This document shows, piece by piece, positions 7,877 to 16,633 of a stretch of 32,842 nucleotides of DNA. The DNA is taken from the NCBI GenBank assembly GCA_002344525.1, contig DDTJ01000070.1:1-32842 (forward strand). Direction: 5' to 3'. This stretch comes from Akkermansiaceae bacterium UBA2367 (GTDB lineage: Bacteria > Verrucomicrobiota > Verrucomicrobiia > Verrucomicrobiales > DEV007). The notes below the pieces were generated by a model. The model did no database searches. It was not told where the DNA came from and saw only the letters and a list, made by a program, of their open reading frames with translations. Numbering within the stretch: position 1 is the first letter of the stretch; each line of letters starts with the position of its first letter. The position numbers and the translations under genes were made by a program.

Positions 7877-10696
7877 ATGAAAGCGACGCGCTACCAGACC
7901 GACACCGCCGACCCCGCGCAATTCGCGCCAGGACAGCGATGGATCAGCGAAACGCAGGCGGAGTTCGGGCTGGCTTTGATCCTCTCGGCGGACAATTCCC
8001 ACGTCCAAGCCTTCTACCCCGCCGTGGGGGAGACGCTGACCTACGCGGCGCGAAACGCCCCGCTGCGCCGGGTCGCCTTCGAGCCGGGGGACACGGTGCG
8101 CGATCAGGAGGGCCGCGCCTTTTCCGTCGCCGCCGTGCGGGAGGAGGCGAAGCGGCTCGTCTACATCGACGCCGAGGGCAACGAGCTGCCCGAGAGCCAG
8201 CTCTCGGACACGATGAACACGCAGCGGCCCGAGCAGCGACTCCTCTCCGGCATCAGCGACGATCCGCGTCTCTGGGCGCTGCGCCAATGGGCCATCCGCG
8301 TGCAGCACGAGGCCCGCGCCGGCGAGGCCCGGGGTCTCGTGGGAGGGCGCATCTCGCTGATCCCTCATCAGCTCTTCATCGCCGAGGAGGTCGCGAACCG
8401 CGCCGCGCCGCGCGTCCTCCTCGCCGACGAAGTGGGCTTGGGGAAAACGATCGAGGCCTGCCTCATCCTCCACCGCCTCCACCTCTGCGGACGAGCCTCG
8501 CGCGTCCTCATCCTCGTGCCCGACGCGCTCGTGAACCAGTGGTTCGTCGAACTCTACCGACGCTTCTCGCTTTCCTTCGCCATCTACGACGAGGAGCGCG
8601 CCCTCTCCATCGAGGCGGGGGCGAGGGGTGCGGACACCGGGACGGGGGAGCCGACCAATCCCTTCTTCGACGACCAGCTCATCCTCTGCGCGACTTCGTG
8701 GATCGCCTCGCATCCGCAACGCGCCGCCCAGGCCGCGGCCGGGGCTTGGGACCTGCTGATCGTGGACGAGGCGCACCATCTCGAATGGAGCCTCGAATCC
8801 TCCAGCCCCGAATACGACGCGGTCGAGGCCATCGCGAAGGGCTCGGCGGGCCTGCTGCTGCTCACCGCGACGCCGGAGCAGCTCGGGCGCGAGGGGCATT
8901 TCGCCCGGCTCCGCCTCCTCGACCCGGCGCGCTTCTCCGACCTCAACGAGTTCGTCCGCGAGTCGGAGAAATACCGCGCCATCTCCGACCTCGCCGACCG
9001 GCTCCGGAGCGGGGAGCCGCTGAAGGCGAAAGAACTGAAATCCCTCGCCACCCTCCTCGGCAAGGAGGTGGCCGACAAGCTCAAGGAAGACCCCACCCCG
9101 GCGCGACGCGACGCCGCGAGCTTCGCCCTCATCGACCTGCACGGGCCGGGCCGGGTCCTCTTCCGCAACCGCCGCCTCGTCCTCGACACCTTCCCGCAGC
9201 GCATCGCCCACCTCGCCCCGCTCGACTTCCGCGACAGCGGGGAGGAGGCCTTCGCCGCGAAGCTCGACTGGCTCGCCAAACTGCTCAAGAAGCACGACGA
9301 CGAGAAATTCCTTCTCATCGTCCACGCGAAGGAGACCGTCGAAGCGATCGAAGAGGGCCTGCGCGAGCGCATCAGCGCCTCGGCCGCGGTCTTCCACGAG
9401 GGCCTCACCCTGCTGCAACGCGACAAGAACGCGGCCTGGTTCGCCAACGAGGAGGAGGGGGCGCGGCTCCTCATCTGCTCCGAGATCGGGTCGGAAGGGC
9501 GCAACTTCCAGTTCGCCCACCACCTCGTCCTCTTCGACCTGCCCGACGACCCCGGCCTGCTGGAGCAGCGCATCGGTCGTCTCGACCGCATCGGCCAGAC
9601 CGGCGACGTGAACATCCACGTCCCCTTCCTCGAAGGCACCGAAGAGGAATTGAAGGCGCTCTGGTATCATCGCGGACTCGGGGCCTTCGAGCACACCCTG
9701 CACGGGGCCGGGGCGATCCACCGCGAATTCCGCGACGAACTCGCCCGGCTCGCCGAGGCCGATCCGGTGGACCGCGAGGCCTCCCTCGCCGCCTTCCTCG
9801 ACCGGACCCGCGCCTTCAAGAAAAAGCTCGACGCAGATCTGGAGAAAGGCCGCGACCATCTCCTGGAGATGAGCTCCTTCGACCGCGACCGGGGCCAGGC
9901 GCTGGTCTCGCAGATCGAGATCCTCGACGAGGACAACCGCCTCGAAAACCTCATGCTGAAGGTCTTCGACCACTTCGGCGTGACCGTCGAGGACCTCGGC
10001 GACCGCAGCTACCTCCTCAAGCCCGAGCACCTCTTCTCCGCCGAGGCCTTCCCCGGACTTCCCGAAGACGGTCTCTCCGTCACCTTCGACCGCGCCCTCG
10101 CCCTCGCGCGGGAGGACATCGCCTTCCTCACCCTCGACCATCCCATCGTCACCTCCGCCCTCGAAAGCCTCGTCTCGACCGACCACGGCAACGCGGCCTT
10201 CTTCCGCATCGAGAACGCAGGCGAGCAGCTCCTGATGGTCGAGACCGTCTCCGTCCTCGAATGCGTCGCCCCGGAGCGGCTCCACGCGGAGCGCTTCCTG
10301 CCCGCGAAACCCATCCGCACCGTCGTCGACCAGAAAGGGCGCAACCGCAGCACCGACTTCGACCCCGAGCGACTCCGCCGTGACGGACGGCCCGGCCCCT
10401 CGGTCTTCCTCCGGGAGAAGTCTAGGGCGCTCCGCGCCACCGTCCCCGGCTTCATCGAGGCAGCCCAACGCGAGGCCGAGACCGTCGCCGCGCAGATCCG
10501 GGAAAGCGCCATCGAGCAGATGCAGGAGGCCCTCGGCGAGGAGATCGAGCGCCTCGAACGGCTCCGCTCCCTCGGCCACCCCGTGCGGGACGAGGAGCTC
10601 GACATCATGGTCGGATCACGCGCTGAACTGGAGAAATACCTCGCCGAGACCCCCTTGCGAGTCGATTCGGTGCGACTCATCCTCGCGATGGCTTAG
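7877..10696 (+). CDS. rapA: RNA polymerase-associated ATPase RapA
   Basis: A 939-residue Swi2/Snf2 ATPase that in E. coli (968 residues) binds RNA polymerase core and recycles it from stalled post-termination complexes. Similarity runs the whole length. The N-terminal Tudor-like region starts with FAPGQRWISETQAEFGL at 16-32. Walker A is ADEVGLGKT at 183-191, the DEAHH box is at 297-301, and motif III is LLTATPEQLG near 328-337. The helicase C lobe has EIGSEGRNFQFAHH and EQRIGRLDRIGQ. A RapA-type C-terminal domain follows with FPGLPEDGLSVTFDRALALARED. No key motif is missing. It lies 78 bp after the acyltransferase and 113 bp before the penicillin-binding protein, with its own 3' repeat array. 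Confidence 0.95.
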   Translation: MKATRYQTDTADPAQFAPGQRWISETQAEFGLALILSADNSHVQAFYPAVGETLTYAARNAPLRRVAFEPGDTVRDQEGRAFSVAAVREEAKRLVYIDAEGNELPESQLSDTMNTQRPEQRLLSGISDDPRLWALRQWAIRVQHEARAGEARGLVGGRISLIPHQLFIAEEVANRAAPRVLLADEVGLGKTIEACLILHRLHLCGRASRVLILVPDALVNQWFVELYRRFSLSFAIYDEERALSIEAGARGADTGTGEPTNPFFDDQLILCATSWIASHPQRAAQAAAGAWDLLIVDEAHHLEWSLESSSPEYDAVEAIAKGSAGLLLLTATPEQLGREGHFARLRLLDPARFSDLNEFVRESEKYRAISDLADRLRSGEPLKAKELKSLATLLGKEVADKLKEDPTPARRDAASFALIDLHGPGRVLFRNRRLVLDTFPQRIAHLAPLDFRDSGEEAFAAKLDWLAKLLKKHDDEKFLLIVHAKETVEAIEEGLRERISASAAVFHEGLTLLQRDKNAAWFANEEEGARLLICSEIGSEGRNFQFAHHLVLFDLPDDPGLLEQRIGRLDRIGQTGDVNIHVPFLEGTEEELKALWYHRGLGAFEHTLHGAGAIHREFRDELARLAEADPVDREASLAAFLDRTRAFKKKLDADLEKGRDHLLEMSSFDRDRGQALVSQIEILDEDNRLENLMLKVFDHFGVTVEDLGDRSYLLKPEHLFSAEAFPGLPEDGLSVTFDRALALAREDIAFLTLDHPIVTSALESLVSTDHGNAAFFRIENAGEQLLMVETVSVLECVAPERLHAERFLPAKPIRTVVDQKGRNRSTDFDPERLRRDGRPGPSVFLREKSRALRATVPGFIEAAQREAETVAAQIRESAIEQMQEALGEEIERLERLRSLGHPVRDEELDIMVGSRAELEKYLAETPLRVDSVRLILAMA

Positions 10697-10701
10697 GTGG
10701 A

Positions 10702-10803
10702 GTTGATAGTGGGTAGTTGAGCGTTGAGAGACGGATGCAAGGTGCCATGAAGGATCGGCTCGACAGGATTCCTCCTCTCAACCCTCAACCATCCCCTCTC
10801 AAC
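10702..10803. repeat. Heptamer arrays in inverted arrangement between rapA and PBP
   Basis: The left array has four consecutive 7-nt units at 10702, 10709, 10716 and 10723 (gttgata, gtgggta, gttgagc, gttgaga). The right array has the reverse-complement word in four consecutive units at 10776, 10783, 10790 and 10797 (tctcaac, cctcaac, catcccc, tctcaac). The two arrays can pair across a 46-nt spacer. The right one ends 6 bp before the PBP start codon, so a hairpin would sequester or space the translation start. Confidence 0.75.
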
Positions 10804-10809
10804 TAACCC

Positions 10810-12945
10810 ATGCCCCGTCCCACCAGAGGCCCGCGAAAACGGACGGTGCCGTCCCGGACGCGGCGGGATGCGCCCCCGTCCTTGGGGCGCCGCCTCCTCG
10901 GCCATCCTTTCGCGAAGTTCCTCACCGTCGCCGCCCTCGCCGTCGTCTGCGCGGCCCTCCTCGTGGCCGCGCTGGTTCTTTTCAACTACGACCGGCAGGC
11001 GGCCCGCTACGACCTCTCCGCCGTGGAGCGCCTGCCCCGTGAATCGACCGTGACCGACGCGACCGGGACCTTCCTCGGCTATCTCCACGGCGAAAACGTC
11101 GGCGAGCCCGTCCCCTTGGACCAAGTTTCGCCGTATTTTCTGAAAGCCCTCGTCGCGCGGGAGGATTCGCGTTTCCGCCGACACCACGGGATCGACCATT
11201 ACGGCCTCGTCCGCGCCTGGCTGCGCAACTTCCGCGAAAAACGCACGGTGCAGGGCGGCAGCACCCTGACGATGCAGCTCACGCGCATGACCTACGGGCT
11301 CAGCGGGCGAAACATGCAGCGCAAGCTCCTCGAAATGGCGATCGCGCGGCGCATCGAGAAGCGCTACTCGAAGGACGAAATCCTCGGCCACTACGTGAAC
11401 CGCGTCTTCCTCGGCACAGGGATGAACGGCGTGGAGCAGGCGGCGCAGGGCTACTTCGGCAAAACCGCCTCCGAACTGAGCCTCTCCGAGTCGGCCATGA
11501 TCGCCGGGGTGATCCGGGCGCCAAACGGCTTCTCCCCCTTCCGCAACTACGACGCCGCCCTGCGGGAGATGCGCAGCACTCTTGAGCGCATGACCAAAGA
11601 GGGTCTGGTCACCCGACAGGAGGCCACCGCCGCCGCCTCCGAGCGGCCCATCGTGCTGCCCCAGGAGCGCTGGATGGAAATCCTGCGCCGCGAGGCCAAG
11701 ATCTCCGAGCGGACCCATCTCCTCCGCCTCGTCGAGGAGCGCGTCCGCGAACTGCTCCCCTCCCTCGCCGGGGTGGGCGGGCTGTCCATCCGCACGACCT
11801 TCGACAGCCGCCTCCAAGCGGCGGCGGAGGCGGCGGTGGCGGCGCGGCTCGACGAACTGGAGGGCAGCCCCGGCTACCCCCACCCGCGCTTCGCCGAACA
11901 TGGCGGCGGGGACCCCGCCTACCTCCAGGCCTCCGCCGTCGTGCTGGAGAACCACAGCGGGGCGATCCGCGCGATGATCGGCGGGCGGCGCTTCGGCCAC
12001 AGCGAATTCAACCGCGCCACGCAGTCGCGGCGTCCCATGGGCTCGGTCTTCAAGCCTCTCGTCTACGGCGCGGCCTTCGAGCGCGGCCTGTTCCCCGGCA
12101 TGGCCGTGAGCGACGCCGCCATCGCCCCCGGCGAGATCGAGTGGGACCGCAGCGGCTGGAGCCCGCAGAACGCCGACGGCGTCTACGGGGGGATGCTGCC
12201 CGTCGAGACCGGGCTGATCCAGTCGCGCAACACCATGACCGTCCGCGTCGGCGAACACGCCGGGATCGGGACCGTGCTCGCGATGATGGAGCACGCCGGG
12301 CTGGGCGAGGCCGAGCGGGCCGGGCCGACCCCGCCCCTCTACATCGGCACGGTCGGGGCGAACGTGCGGGACGTCACCAGCGCCTACTCCGTCTTCGCGA
12401 CCGGGGGCATCCGGCATCGGCCCTTCTACATCGAATCCATCGCCGACCTCGACGGCACCGTCCTCTACCAGCACGAGGACGCGAACTACCGCGTCCTTTC
12501 CCCCGGAGCCGCCTGGCTCACCTCGAAGCTGCTCCAGAAGGCCGTCGCCGAGGGGGGCACCGGGGCCGGACTGCGACAGATGGGCTTCACCGCCCCCGCC
12601 GGAGGCAAGACCGGGACAACCAACGACTACGAGGACGCCTGGTTCGTCGGCTACGCCAGCCGGCTCTCCGGCGGCGTCTGGATCGGCCTCGACCAGCCTG
12701 CGAAGATCATGGACGGGGCCTACGGCGGTCGCATCGCCGTGCCCGTGTGGCACGACCTGATGACCGCGGCCGCCCGCATCGGCTACGAGTTCGAGAACCT
12801 GTTCGACCCCGGCGAAGTCGTCTCCATGGAACTGTGCCGGGAAAGCGGGCTGCTGCCACGCGAGAGTTGCGCGAAGGCCGGGAGCGTCTATGTCGAGGAA
12901 GTCCCCCACGATCTGATCCCGCGCCGCTTTTGCGACCGCCACTGA
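10810..12945 (+). CDS. Class A penicillin-binding protein (PBP1A-type)
   Basis: A 711-residue bifunctional peptidoglycan synthase that polymerises lipid II and cross-links the strands in the periplasm. A basic cytoplasmic tail (1-35) precedes one membrane helix at 36-59. The GT51 glycosyltransferase domain shows REDSRFRRHHG at 117-127 with catalytic Glu118, and QGGSTLTMQL at 148-157. The transpeptidase has SVFK at 412-415 (nucleophile Ser412), SRN at 472-474 and KTGT from 600. The end (about 660-711) holds two Cys residues in a short tail. The upstream 113-bp gap contains inverted heptamer arrays. The HTTM gene follows after 17 bp, suggesting cotranscription. PBP1A and PBP1C types differ mostly in the C-terminal domains; the absence of a large C-terminal domain favours a PBP1A-like enzyme. 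Confidence 0.93.
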   Translation: MPRPTRGPRKRTVPSRTRRDAPPSLGRRLLGHPFAKFLTVAALAVVCAALLVAALVLFNYDRQAARYDLSAVERLPRESTVTDATGTFLGYLHGENVGEPVPLDQVSPYFLKALVAREDSRFRRHHGIDHYGLVRAWLRNFREKRTVQGGSTLTMQLTRMTYGLSGRNMQRKLLEMAIARRIEKRYSKDEILGHYVNRVFLGTGMNGVEQAAQGYFGKTASELSLSESAMIAGVIRAPNGFSPFRNYDAALREMRSTLERMTKEGLVTRQEATAAASERPIVLPQERWMEILRREAKISERTHLLRLVEERVRELLPSLAGVGGLSIRTTFDSRLQAAAEAAVAARLDELEGSPGYPHPRFAEHGGGDPAYLQASAVVLENHSGAIRAMIGGRRFGHSEFNRATQSRRPMGSVFKPLVYGAAFERGLFPGMAVSDAAIAPGEIEWDRSGWSPQNADGVYGGMLPVETGLIQSRNTMTVRVGEHAGIGTVLAMMEHAGLGEAERAGPTPPLYIGTVGANVRDVTSAYSVFATGGIRHRPFYIESIADLDGTVLYQHEDANYRVLSPGAAWLTSKLLQKAVAEGGTGAGLRQMGFTAPAGGKTGTTNDYEDAWFVGYASRLSGGVWIGLDQPAKIMDGAYGGRIAVPVWHDLMTAAARIGYEFENLFDPGEVVSMELCRESGLLPRESCAKAGSVYVEEVPHDLIPRRFCDRH

Positions 12946-12962
12946 CCGCCCCGCCCTTTTCC

Positions 12963-14624
12963 ATGACCGCCTCCACTTCCGCCTCCGACCGGACCGAATA
13001 CCGTCCCTTCCCCGCCTTCGCCCTCGTCTGGGGGGTGACGACGCTGGTGCACCAGCTCGCCTTCACCTTCTGGGCCGACTCGTGGAAGGGCTGGCTCCTC
13101 GTCCTCGCGGCCATCGCGGTGGTCTACCGCCCCGCCTGCGTCCTGCGCTTCACCGCCCTCGTCGCGGTCTCGCTCCTCCATCTCTGGGAGAAGCTGCCCT
13201 TCGTCCCCAACCACATCCTCTACGAGGGGATGCTCCACGTCATCCTGCTCATCGCCCTCGTCGGCTTCCTCCTCGGCCCCGGAAAAAGCGAACTCGCCCG
13301 CACGCGGAGGGTGTGGGGCCTCCCTCTCCTCCTCGCCCTCGCCGCGATCGCCTTCAAGATCGGCACCCTGCTCCTGCCGATCTTCCCCCAAGGGATGCTG
13401 CCGCGGATTCTCACGACCCTGCTCCTCCTGTGGGTCTCGGGGCGCTTCCTTTTCTCCCCGGCCCTCGTCGGGCGCGGGGACGAGTTTTTCCACCGCGCCG
13501 CCCCCGTGCTCCGAGCCGCCGTCGTCATCATGTATATCTGGGCGGTGATCCAGAAGCTGAACTGGGACTACTTCGATCCCGAGGTCTCCTGCGCCGGGAA
13601 GCTCCACCAGGAGATCGCCGCCTACTTCGGCGGCCTCGTCCCCACCGCGCCCTGGACGCTGCGGGCGGCGGCGGTGGGATCGCTCGTGCTGGAGCTAGGC
13701 ATCCCGCTCAGCCTCTATTTCCGCCGCACCCGCTACCTCGGCTTCGTCGCCGCGGTCGTCTTCCACCTCTGGCTCTCGATCCACCCGGCCGCCGGAATTT
13801 TCAGCTTCACCTCGCTCATCCTCGCGATCCTCATGCTCTTCCTCCCGCTGGAGTGGGGGCAGCGTCTCCAGGATCTCTGGGACGCCCAGTCGCGCCGGAT
13901 CGGCGGCGGCGACCTCGAAAAGGGGCGGCAACAGGCGCGTCTCCTCGTCGTCCTCGTTTTCTCCGCCACTCTGATCACCCAAGGAACGCTCTACCTCACC
14001 ATCGCCCGCAGCTACGAAGTGTTCTGGACCGCGAACCGCATTGGCTTCTTCGCCTTCTTCGCCTGGGGACTCTGGATCGGAGGCTGCTACCTCGTGGCCG
14101 GATGGCGCGCCCGCCGCGAGGCCGCGCCGCTCCCCAACCGCGCCCGGTGGACTTTCGCTTGGATCGGGCTGGTCCCCGTCCTCCTCAACGGCCTCTGGCC
14201 CTGGCTCGGGGGGCGCACCCAGACCTCCTTCTCGATGTACAGCAACCTACGCTCCGAAGGGGAAGGCAATCACTTCTTCCTGAAGCGCGTCGATCTCTTC
14301 AAACTCCAGACCGACATGGTCGAGGTGCTGACTTCGGCCCCCGACATCCTCGGTCCCTCCGCCAGGCCTCGCGGCATCCAGCAGTTCGCCAACCTCGGCC
14401 ACCGCATCCTTCCCTGGTTCGAGTTCCGCCGCCTCGTCAGCGAGATGGAGGGCGACTTCGAGGTGGGCTACATCCGCCAAGGCGAAGAAAAGTCACTGGG
14501 GCGAAAGGGCGGCGAAATCCATGGCGATCCCGAGGCCTTCGAACCGCTCCCGCTCTGGCAGCGAAAGTTCGTCTGGTTCCGCCGCCTCGAAACGCTCGAG
14601 GGGCCGATGTGCTGCACGCATTGA
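12963..14624 (+). CDS. HTTM / vitamin K carboxylase-like membrane protein
   Basis: A 553-residue polytopic membrane protein with about ten hydrophobic helices up to roughly residue 400 and a soluble C-terminal part. The region AVIQKLNWDYFDP at 194-206, after an amphipathic stretch, matches the HTTM family, which is distantly related to vitamin K-dependent gamma-glutamyl carboxylase. SFSMYSNLRSEG near 422-433 is another feature of bacterial HTTM proteins. The function of bacterial HTTM proteins is mostly unknown; carboxylase activity should not be assumed. The ATG at 12963 lies 17 bp after the PBP stop with no evident Shine-Dalgarno sequence, so translation may depend on coupling. A longer upstream open frame overlaps the PBP gene and is rejected as start. 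Confidence 0.78.
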   Translation: MTASTSASDRTEYRPFPAFALVWGVTTLVHQLAFTFWADSWKGWLLVLAAIAVVYRPACVLRFTALVAVSLLHLWEKLPFVPNHILYEGMLHVILLIALVGFLLGPGKSELARTRRVWGLPLLLALAAIAFKIGTLLLPIFPQGMLPRILTTLLLLWVSGRFLFSPALVGRGDEFFHRAAPVLRAAVVIMYIWAVIQKLNWDYFDPEVSCAGKLHQEIAAYFGGLVPTAPWTLRAAAVGSLVLELGIPLSLYFRRTRYLGFVAAVVFHLWLSIHPAAGIFSFTSLILAILMLFLPLEWGQRLQDLWDAQSRRIGGGDLEKGRQQARLLVVLVFSATLITQGTLYLTIARSYEVFWTANRIGFFAFFAWGLWIGGCYLVAGWRARREAAPLPNRARWTFAWIGLVPVLLNGLWPWLGGRTQTSFSMYSNLRSEGEGNHFFLKRVDLFKLQTDMVEVLTSAPDILGPSARPRGIQQFANLGHRILPWFEFRRLVSEMEGDFEVGYIRQGEEKSLGRKGGEIHGDPEAFEPLPLWQRKFVWFRRLETLEGPMCCTH

Positions 14625-14690
14625 GGGGGATCCGTCTGCCGAGTGACCCGTTCCAGCGAGATGGCGTGGAAAGACTTCGGAGGACGCGCT

Positions 14691-14767
14691 AGCGCTGCAG
14701 CCGGGGTCATTGACCCCGGTCGGGCGTCGTTTGGACGTTCGGCGCGCGCCCGATGAGCACGGCTACA
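14691..14767. repeat. 77-bp quasi-palindromic element, copy B
   Basis: It starts agcgctgcagc and ends ggctaca, the same termini and exact length as copy A at 2751-2827. A 9-bp hairpin ccggggtca/tgaccccgg (14701-14719) follows the left end, then the conserved core ggtcgggcgtcgtt (14718-14731). Against the reverse complement of copy A, the first 36 nt differ at four positions. Two of these are paired bases in the hairpin that changed together (A-T to G-C). It lies between convergent genes. The remaining gap 14625-14690 shows nothing recognisable. Confidence 0.8.
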
Positions 14768-14774
14768 GGCTGGA

Positions 14775-15491
14775 CTATCGCGAGACCACCTCGATCGTCT
14801 CGCGAGTCAGCTTCAGGAAGCGCCCGTGGAGCAGTTCCCGTTCGTGGGGCTGGAGTCTTCCGTCCCGTTTGAAGGCCCGTTCGAAGCGCTCCAGCTCGTC
14901 CGCCTTCACGCGGATGCGCGAGAGATCGCCGGGGGCCAGCCCTCCACAGGATTCCCCCCACGCCAGCAGTTCCCCGACCCATGCCTGATAGCCGTTGACC
15001 ACCGGCGTGCGCAGTTCGTCGGGCACCTCGGCGAGGGGAATCGAATGGCGCTCCAGCTCGCCCCGGAAATAGGTCATGTTATCGGCCAATTCTTTTGGGA
15101 AACGCTCGTCGCGCACCCGCTTCGCCAACCATCGGTGGGTGTGATCTAGGATCTGCCGATGGATCGAAAGCAGTTCGCGCCCGCATTCCTCGGTGAGCCG
15201 ATCCTCGACGAGGGCGGAGAAAATGGCGGAGTAATTCGCCGAAAACATCTCCGCCATCTCCGGCGGCAACCCCTCGCCCCGCATCTTCCGCTCGTGGAGG
15301 TAGAGCTGCTCCTGCACCGCGCTGAGCCGACGCAGCGGCTTGTCCCAGTGCTGCGAGATCACCGGGACTTTCCGGATCAAATCGTTGAGGGTGTTCGCCT
15401 CGGTGCGGACGACATCGACGAAGGAGTCGGCGCGCAACGAGGTTCCGGCCACCAGCAGGCAGAGGAGGGGGAATGCTCTCATAAGTCTCAT
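14775..15491 (-). CDS. Secreted helical protein of unknown function
   Basis: About 238 residues with an N-terminal signal peptide (MRLMRAFPLLCLLVAGTS, cleavage near LRA-DS), so probably periplasmic. The mature part is predicted almost wholly helical and charged. It contains HERKMRGEGLPPEM, one Cys pair region (CGRELL; SCGGL) and no motif I recognise. The start is uncertain: ATG at 15491 and ATG at 15482 both give a working signal peptide, and a TTG at 15497 is in frame. ATG 15482 has a purine stretch gatgaga just upstream, so it may be the true one. It is divergent from the SYLF gene, itself exported, across an AT-rich gap, and convergent with the HTTM gene. Confidence 0.7.
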   Translation of the reverse strand: MRLMRAFPLLCLLVAGTSLRADSFVDVVRTEANTLNDLIRKVPVISQHWDKPLRRLSAVQEQLYLHERKMRGEGLPPEMAEMFSANYSAIFSALVEDRLTEECGRELLSIHRQILDHTHRWLAKRVRDERFPKELADNMTYFRGELERHSIPLAEVPDELRTPVVNGYQAWVGELLAWGESCGGLAPGDLSRIRVKADELERFERAFKRDGRLQPHERELLHGRFLKLTRETIEVVSR

Positions 15492-15669
15492 CGGCAAGAA
15501 TTGTCGTGAAAATGAATCTTATTTTTCATAAAATCAATTTATTTCGTATTTAGTTTAATTTTGTTGAATAGGTGTTTTGATGAAGCATTTTTAAAAAAGC
15601 TGAAGTCGGGGCCGTTCCAACCAAGCCTCCGAGCTAAGGCCCGCCAGCTCCCGCGCGTTCCAGAAGACG
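15492..15669. promoter_or_regulatory. AT-rich divergent intergenic region
   Basis: The 178-bp gap separates two exported-protein genes transcribed away from each other. Its core (15505-15600) drops sharply to AT-rich sequence with runs of A and T (tcataaaatcaatttattt; tttttaaaaaa), in strong contrast to the GC-rich coding DNA on both sides. Promoters for both genes are expected here. By eye I cannot name a convincing -35/-10 pair. Confidence 0.4.
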
Positions 15670-16362
15670 ATGAAAACCCTGCTCCTTCTGCCTGTCCTCC
15701 TCGCCTCCCTCGCCGCTCCGGTTCTCGCCAATCCTTTCAAGAAAAGCGACGAGCAACTCGACCAGCGCATCCGCCGCAGCGCCGAGCGTTTCGTCGAAAT
15801 GCAGACCAAGCCCGGAAAGCGCATTCCTGCCGACCTCATCGCCCGTGCCCGCGGCATCATCCTCCTGCACAAGGTGAAGGCGGGCTTCCTCGTCGGTGGC
15901 GAGGCGGGCAACGGCGTCGCCCTCGTCCGCGACCAGAGGACGGGGCTCTGGAGCGCCCCCGCCTTCATCTCCTCGGCCGAGGGCAGCTACGGACTCCAGA
16001 TCGGGGCGCAGGAGTCGACCATCGTCCTCCTCCTGATGAACGAGACGGGGCTGAAACCCCTCCTCGGCGGCACGGTCGATGTCGGCGTCGATGTCGCGGC
16101 CACGGCCGGCCCCTTCGACGAAGGCGCGAAGATCGACACGACGACGATCAAGGACCCCATCCTCGTCTACGCGACGGCGGGCGGGCTTTTCGCCGGGGCG
16201 GCCTTCAAGGGCGGGGCCATCCTGCCCGCGAAAAAGCACAACGAGGTCTACTACGGCCAGACGATGAACGACATCCTTTTCAACCCGGCGGTCCGTCCCA
16301 CCCCAACGGGCCGGCACCTCATCGACGTGATCGAGACCTACGCGGGGCGGCGTTCGAATTAG
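15670..16362 (+). CDS. SYLF (Ysc84-type) lipid-binding exported protein
   Basis: A 230-residue protein with a signal peptide (MKTLLLLPVLLASLAAPVLA, cleavage after Ala20), hence periplasmic or outer-membrane associated. The mature part matches the SYLF/Ysc84 domain: IPADLIARARGIILLHKVKA, the glycine-rich GGEAGNGVALVRD, then LWSAPAFISSAEGSYGLQIG and a repeated small-residue stretch (VDVGVDVAATAG; GGLFAGAAFKGG) that forms the beta core. The family binds phosphoinositides in eukaryotes; bacterial members are exported proteins of unclear role. The ATG at 15670 follows a purine-rich stretch (agaagac). Its 3' end faces the ABC ATPase gene across the large inverted-repeat element. Confidence 0.87.
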   Translation: MKTLLLLPVLLASLAAPVLANPFKKSDEQLDQRIRRSAERFVEMQTKPGKRIPADLIARARGIILLHKVKAGFLVGGEAGNGVALVRDQRTGLWSAPAFISSAEGSYGLQIGAQESTIVLLLMNETGLKPLLGGTVDVGVDVAATAGPFDEGAKIDTTTIKDPILVYATAGGLFAGAAFKGGAILPAKKHNEVYYGQTMNDILFNPAVRPTPTGRHLIDVIETYAGRRSN

Positions 16363-16396
16363 CCTCCCTGTCACAAGCCACTGTTTACCTTTCGCT

Positions 16397-16633
16397 TCAC
16401 AGCCATCCCATGGTTGCCAACGGTTTCAGCGCCAAAGGCGCGGCCCCATGACAGCCCAGGCCGACGGCCTGGGAACCCGGCCACGGAAAACGGGAGAGGC
16501 TGAAAGCCCGATCCATCCCACCCCGCCAAGCCTGTCGCTGGATCGGGCCTTCAGCCCTCCCCTTGTCCCCGGACCGTCAGCTTGGGCCGCGCCTTTGGCG
16601 CTGAAACCGTTGGCAACCATGGGATGGCTGTGA
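16397..16633. mobile_element. 237-bp element with perfect 50-bp terminal inverted repeats
   Basis: The ends 16397-16446 and 16584-16633 are exact reverse complements over 50 bp. Each arm is itself made of small palindromes: ccat-ccc-atgg (16403-16413), gttg-c-caac (16413-16421) and gcgcc-aaa-ggcgc (16429-16441). Inside lie a hairpin cccaggcc-gac-ggcctggg (16455-16473) and an 18-bp inverted pair with one mismatch (16499-16516 with 16540-16557). The flanks tttacctttcgc (16384-16395) and tttacttttcgc (16635-16646) match at 11 of 12 bases in the same orientation, as an old target duplication would. No transposase is encoded; the short open frames inside are mirror images of each other. A non-autonomous (MITE- or REP-like) element or a very strong bidirectional terminator fit. 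It fills most of the convergent gap 16363-16668. Confidence 0.65.

Noticed and set aside
5927..10579. A 1550-codon open frame on the minus strand, antisense to the MFS, acyltransferase and rapA genes
   Set aside because: It mirrors three well-supported genes, has no family features and runs across gene borders; strong third-position GC bias creates such antisense frames.
12141..12962. Longer upstream start for the HTTM gene
   Set aside because: It would overlap the PBP gene by 800 bp with arginine-rich shadow sequence; ATG 12963 starts a sensible membrane protein.
16426..16633. Short open frames on both strands inside the inverted-repeat element
   Set aside because: They start with the same peptide because the 50-bp arms are mirror images; no codon bias or domain.
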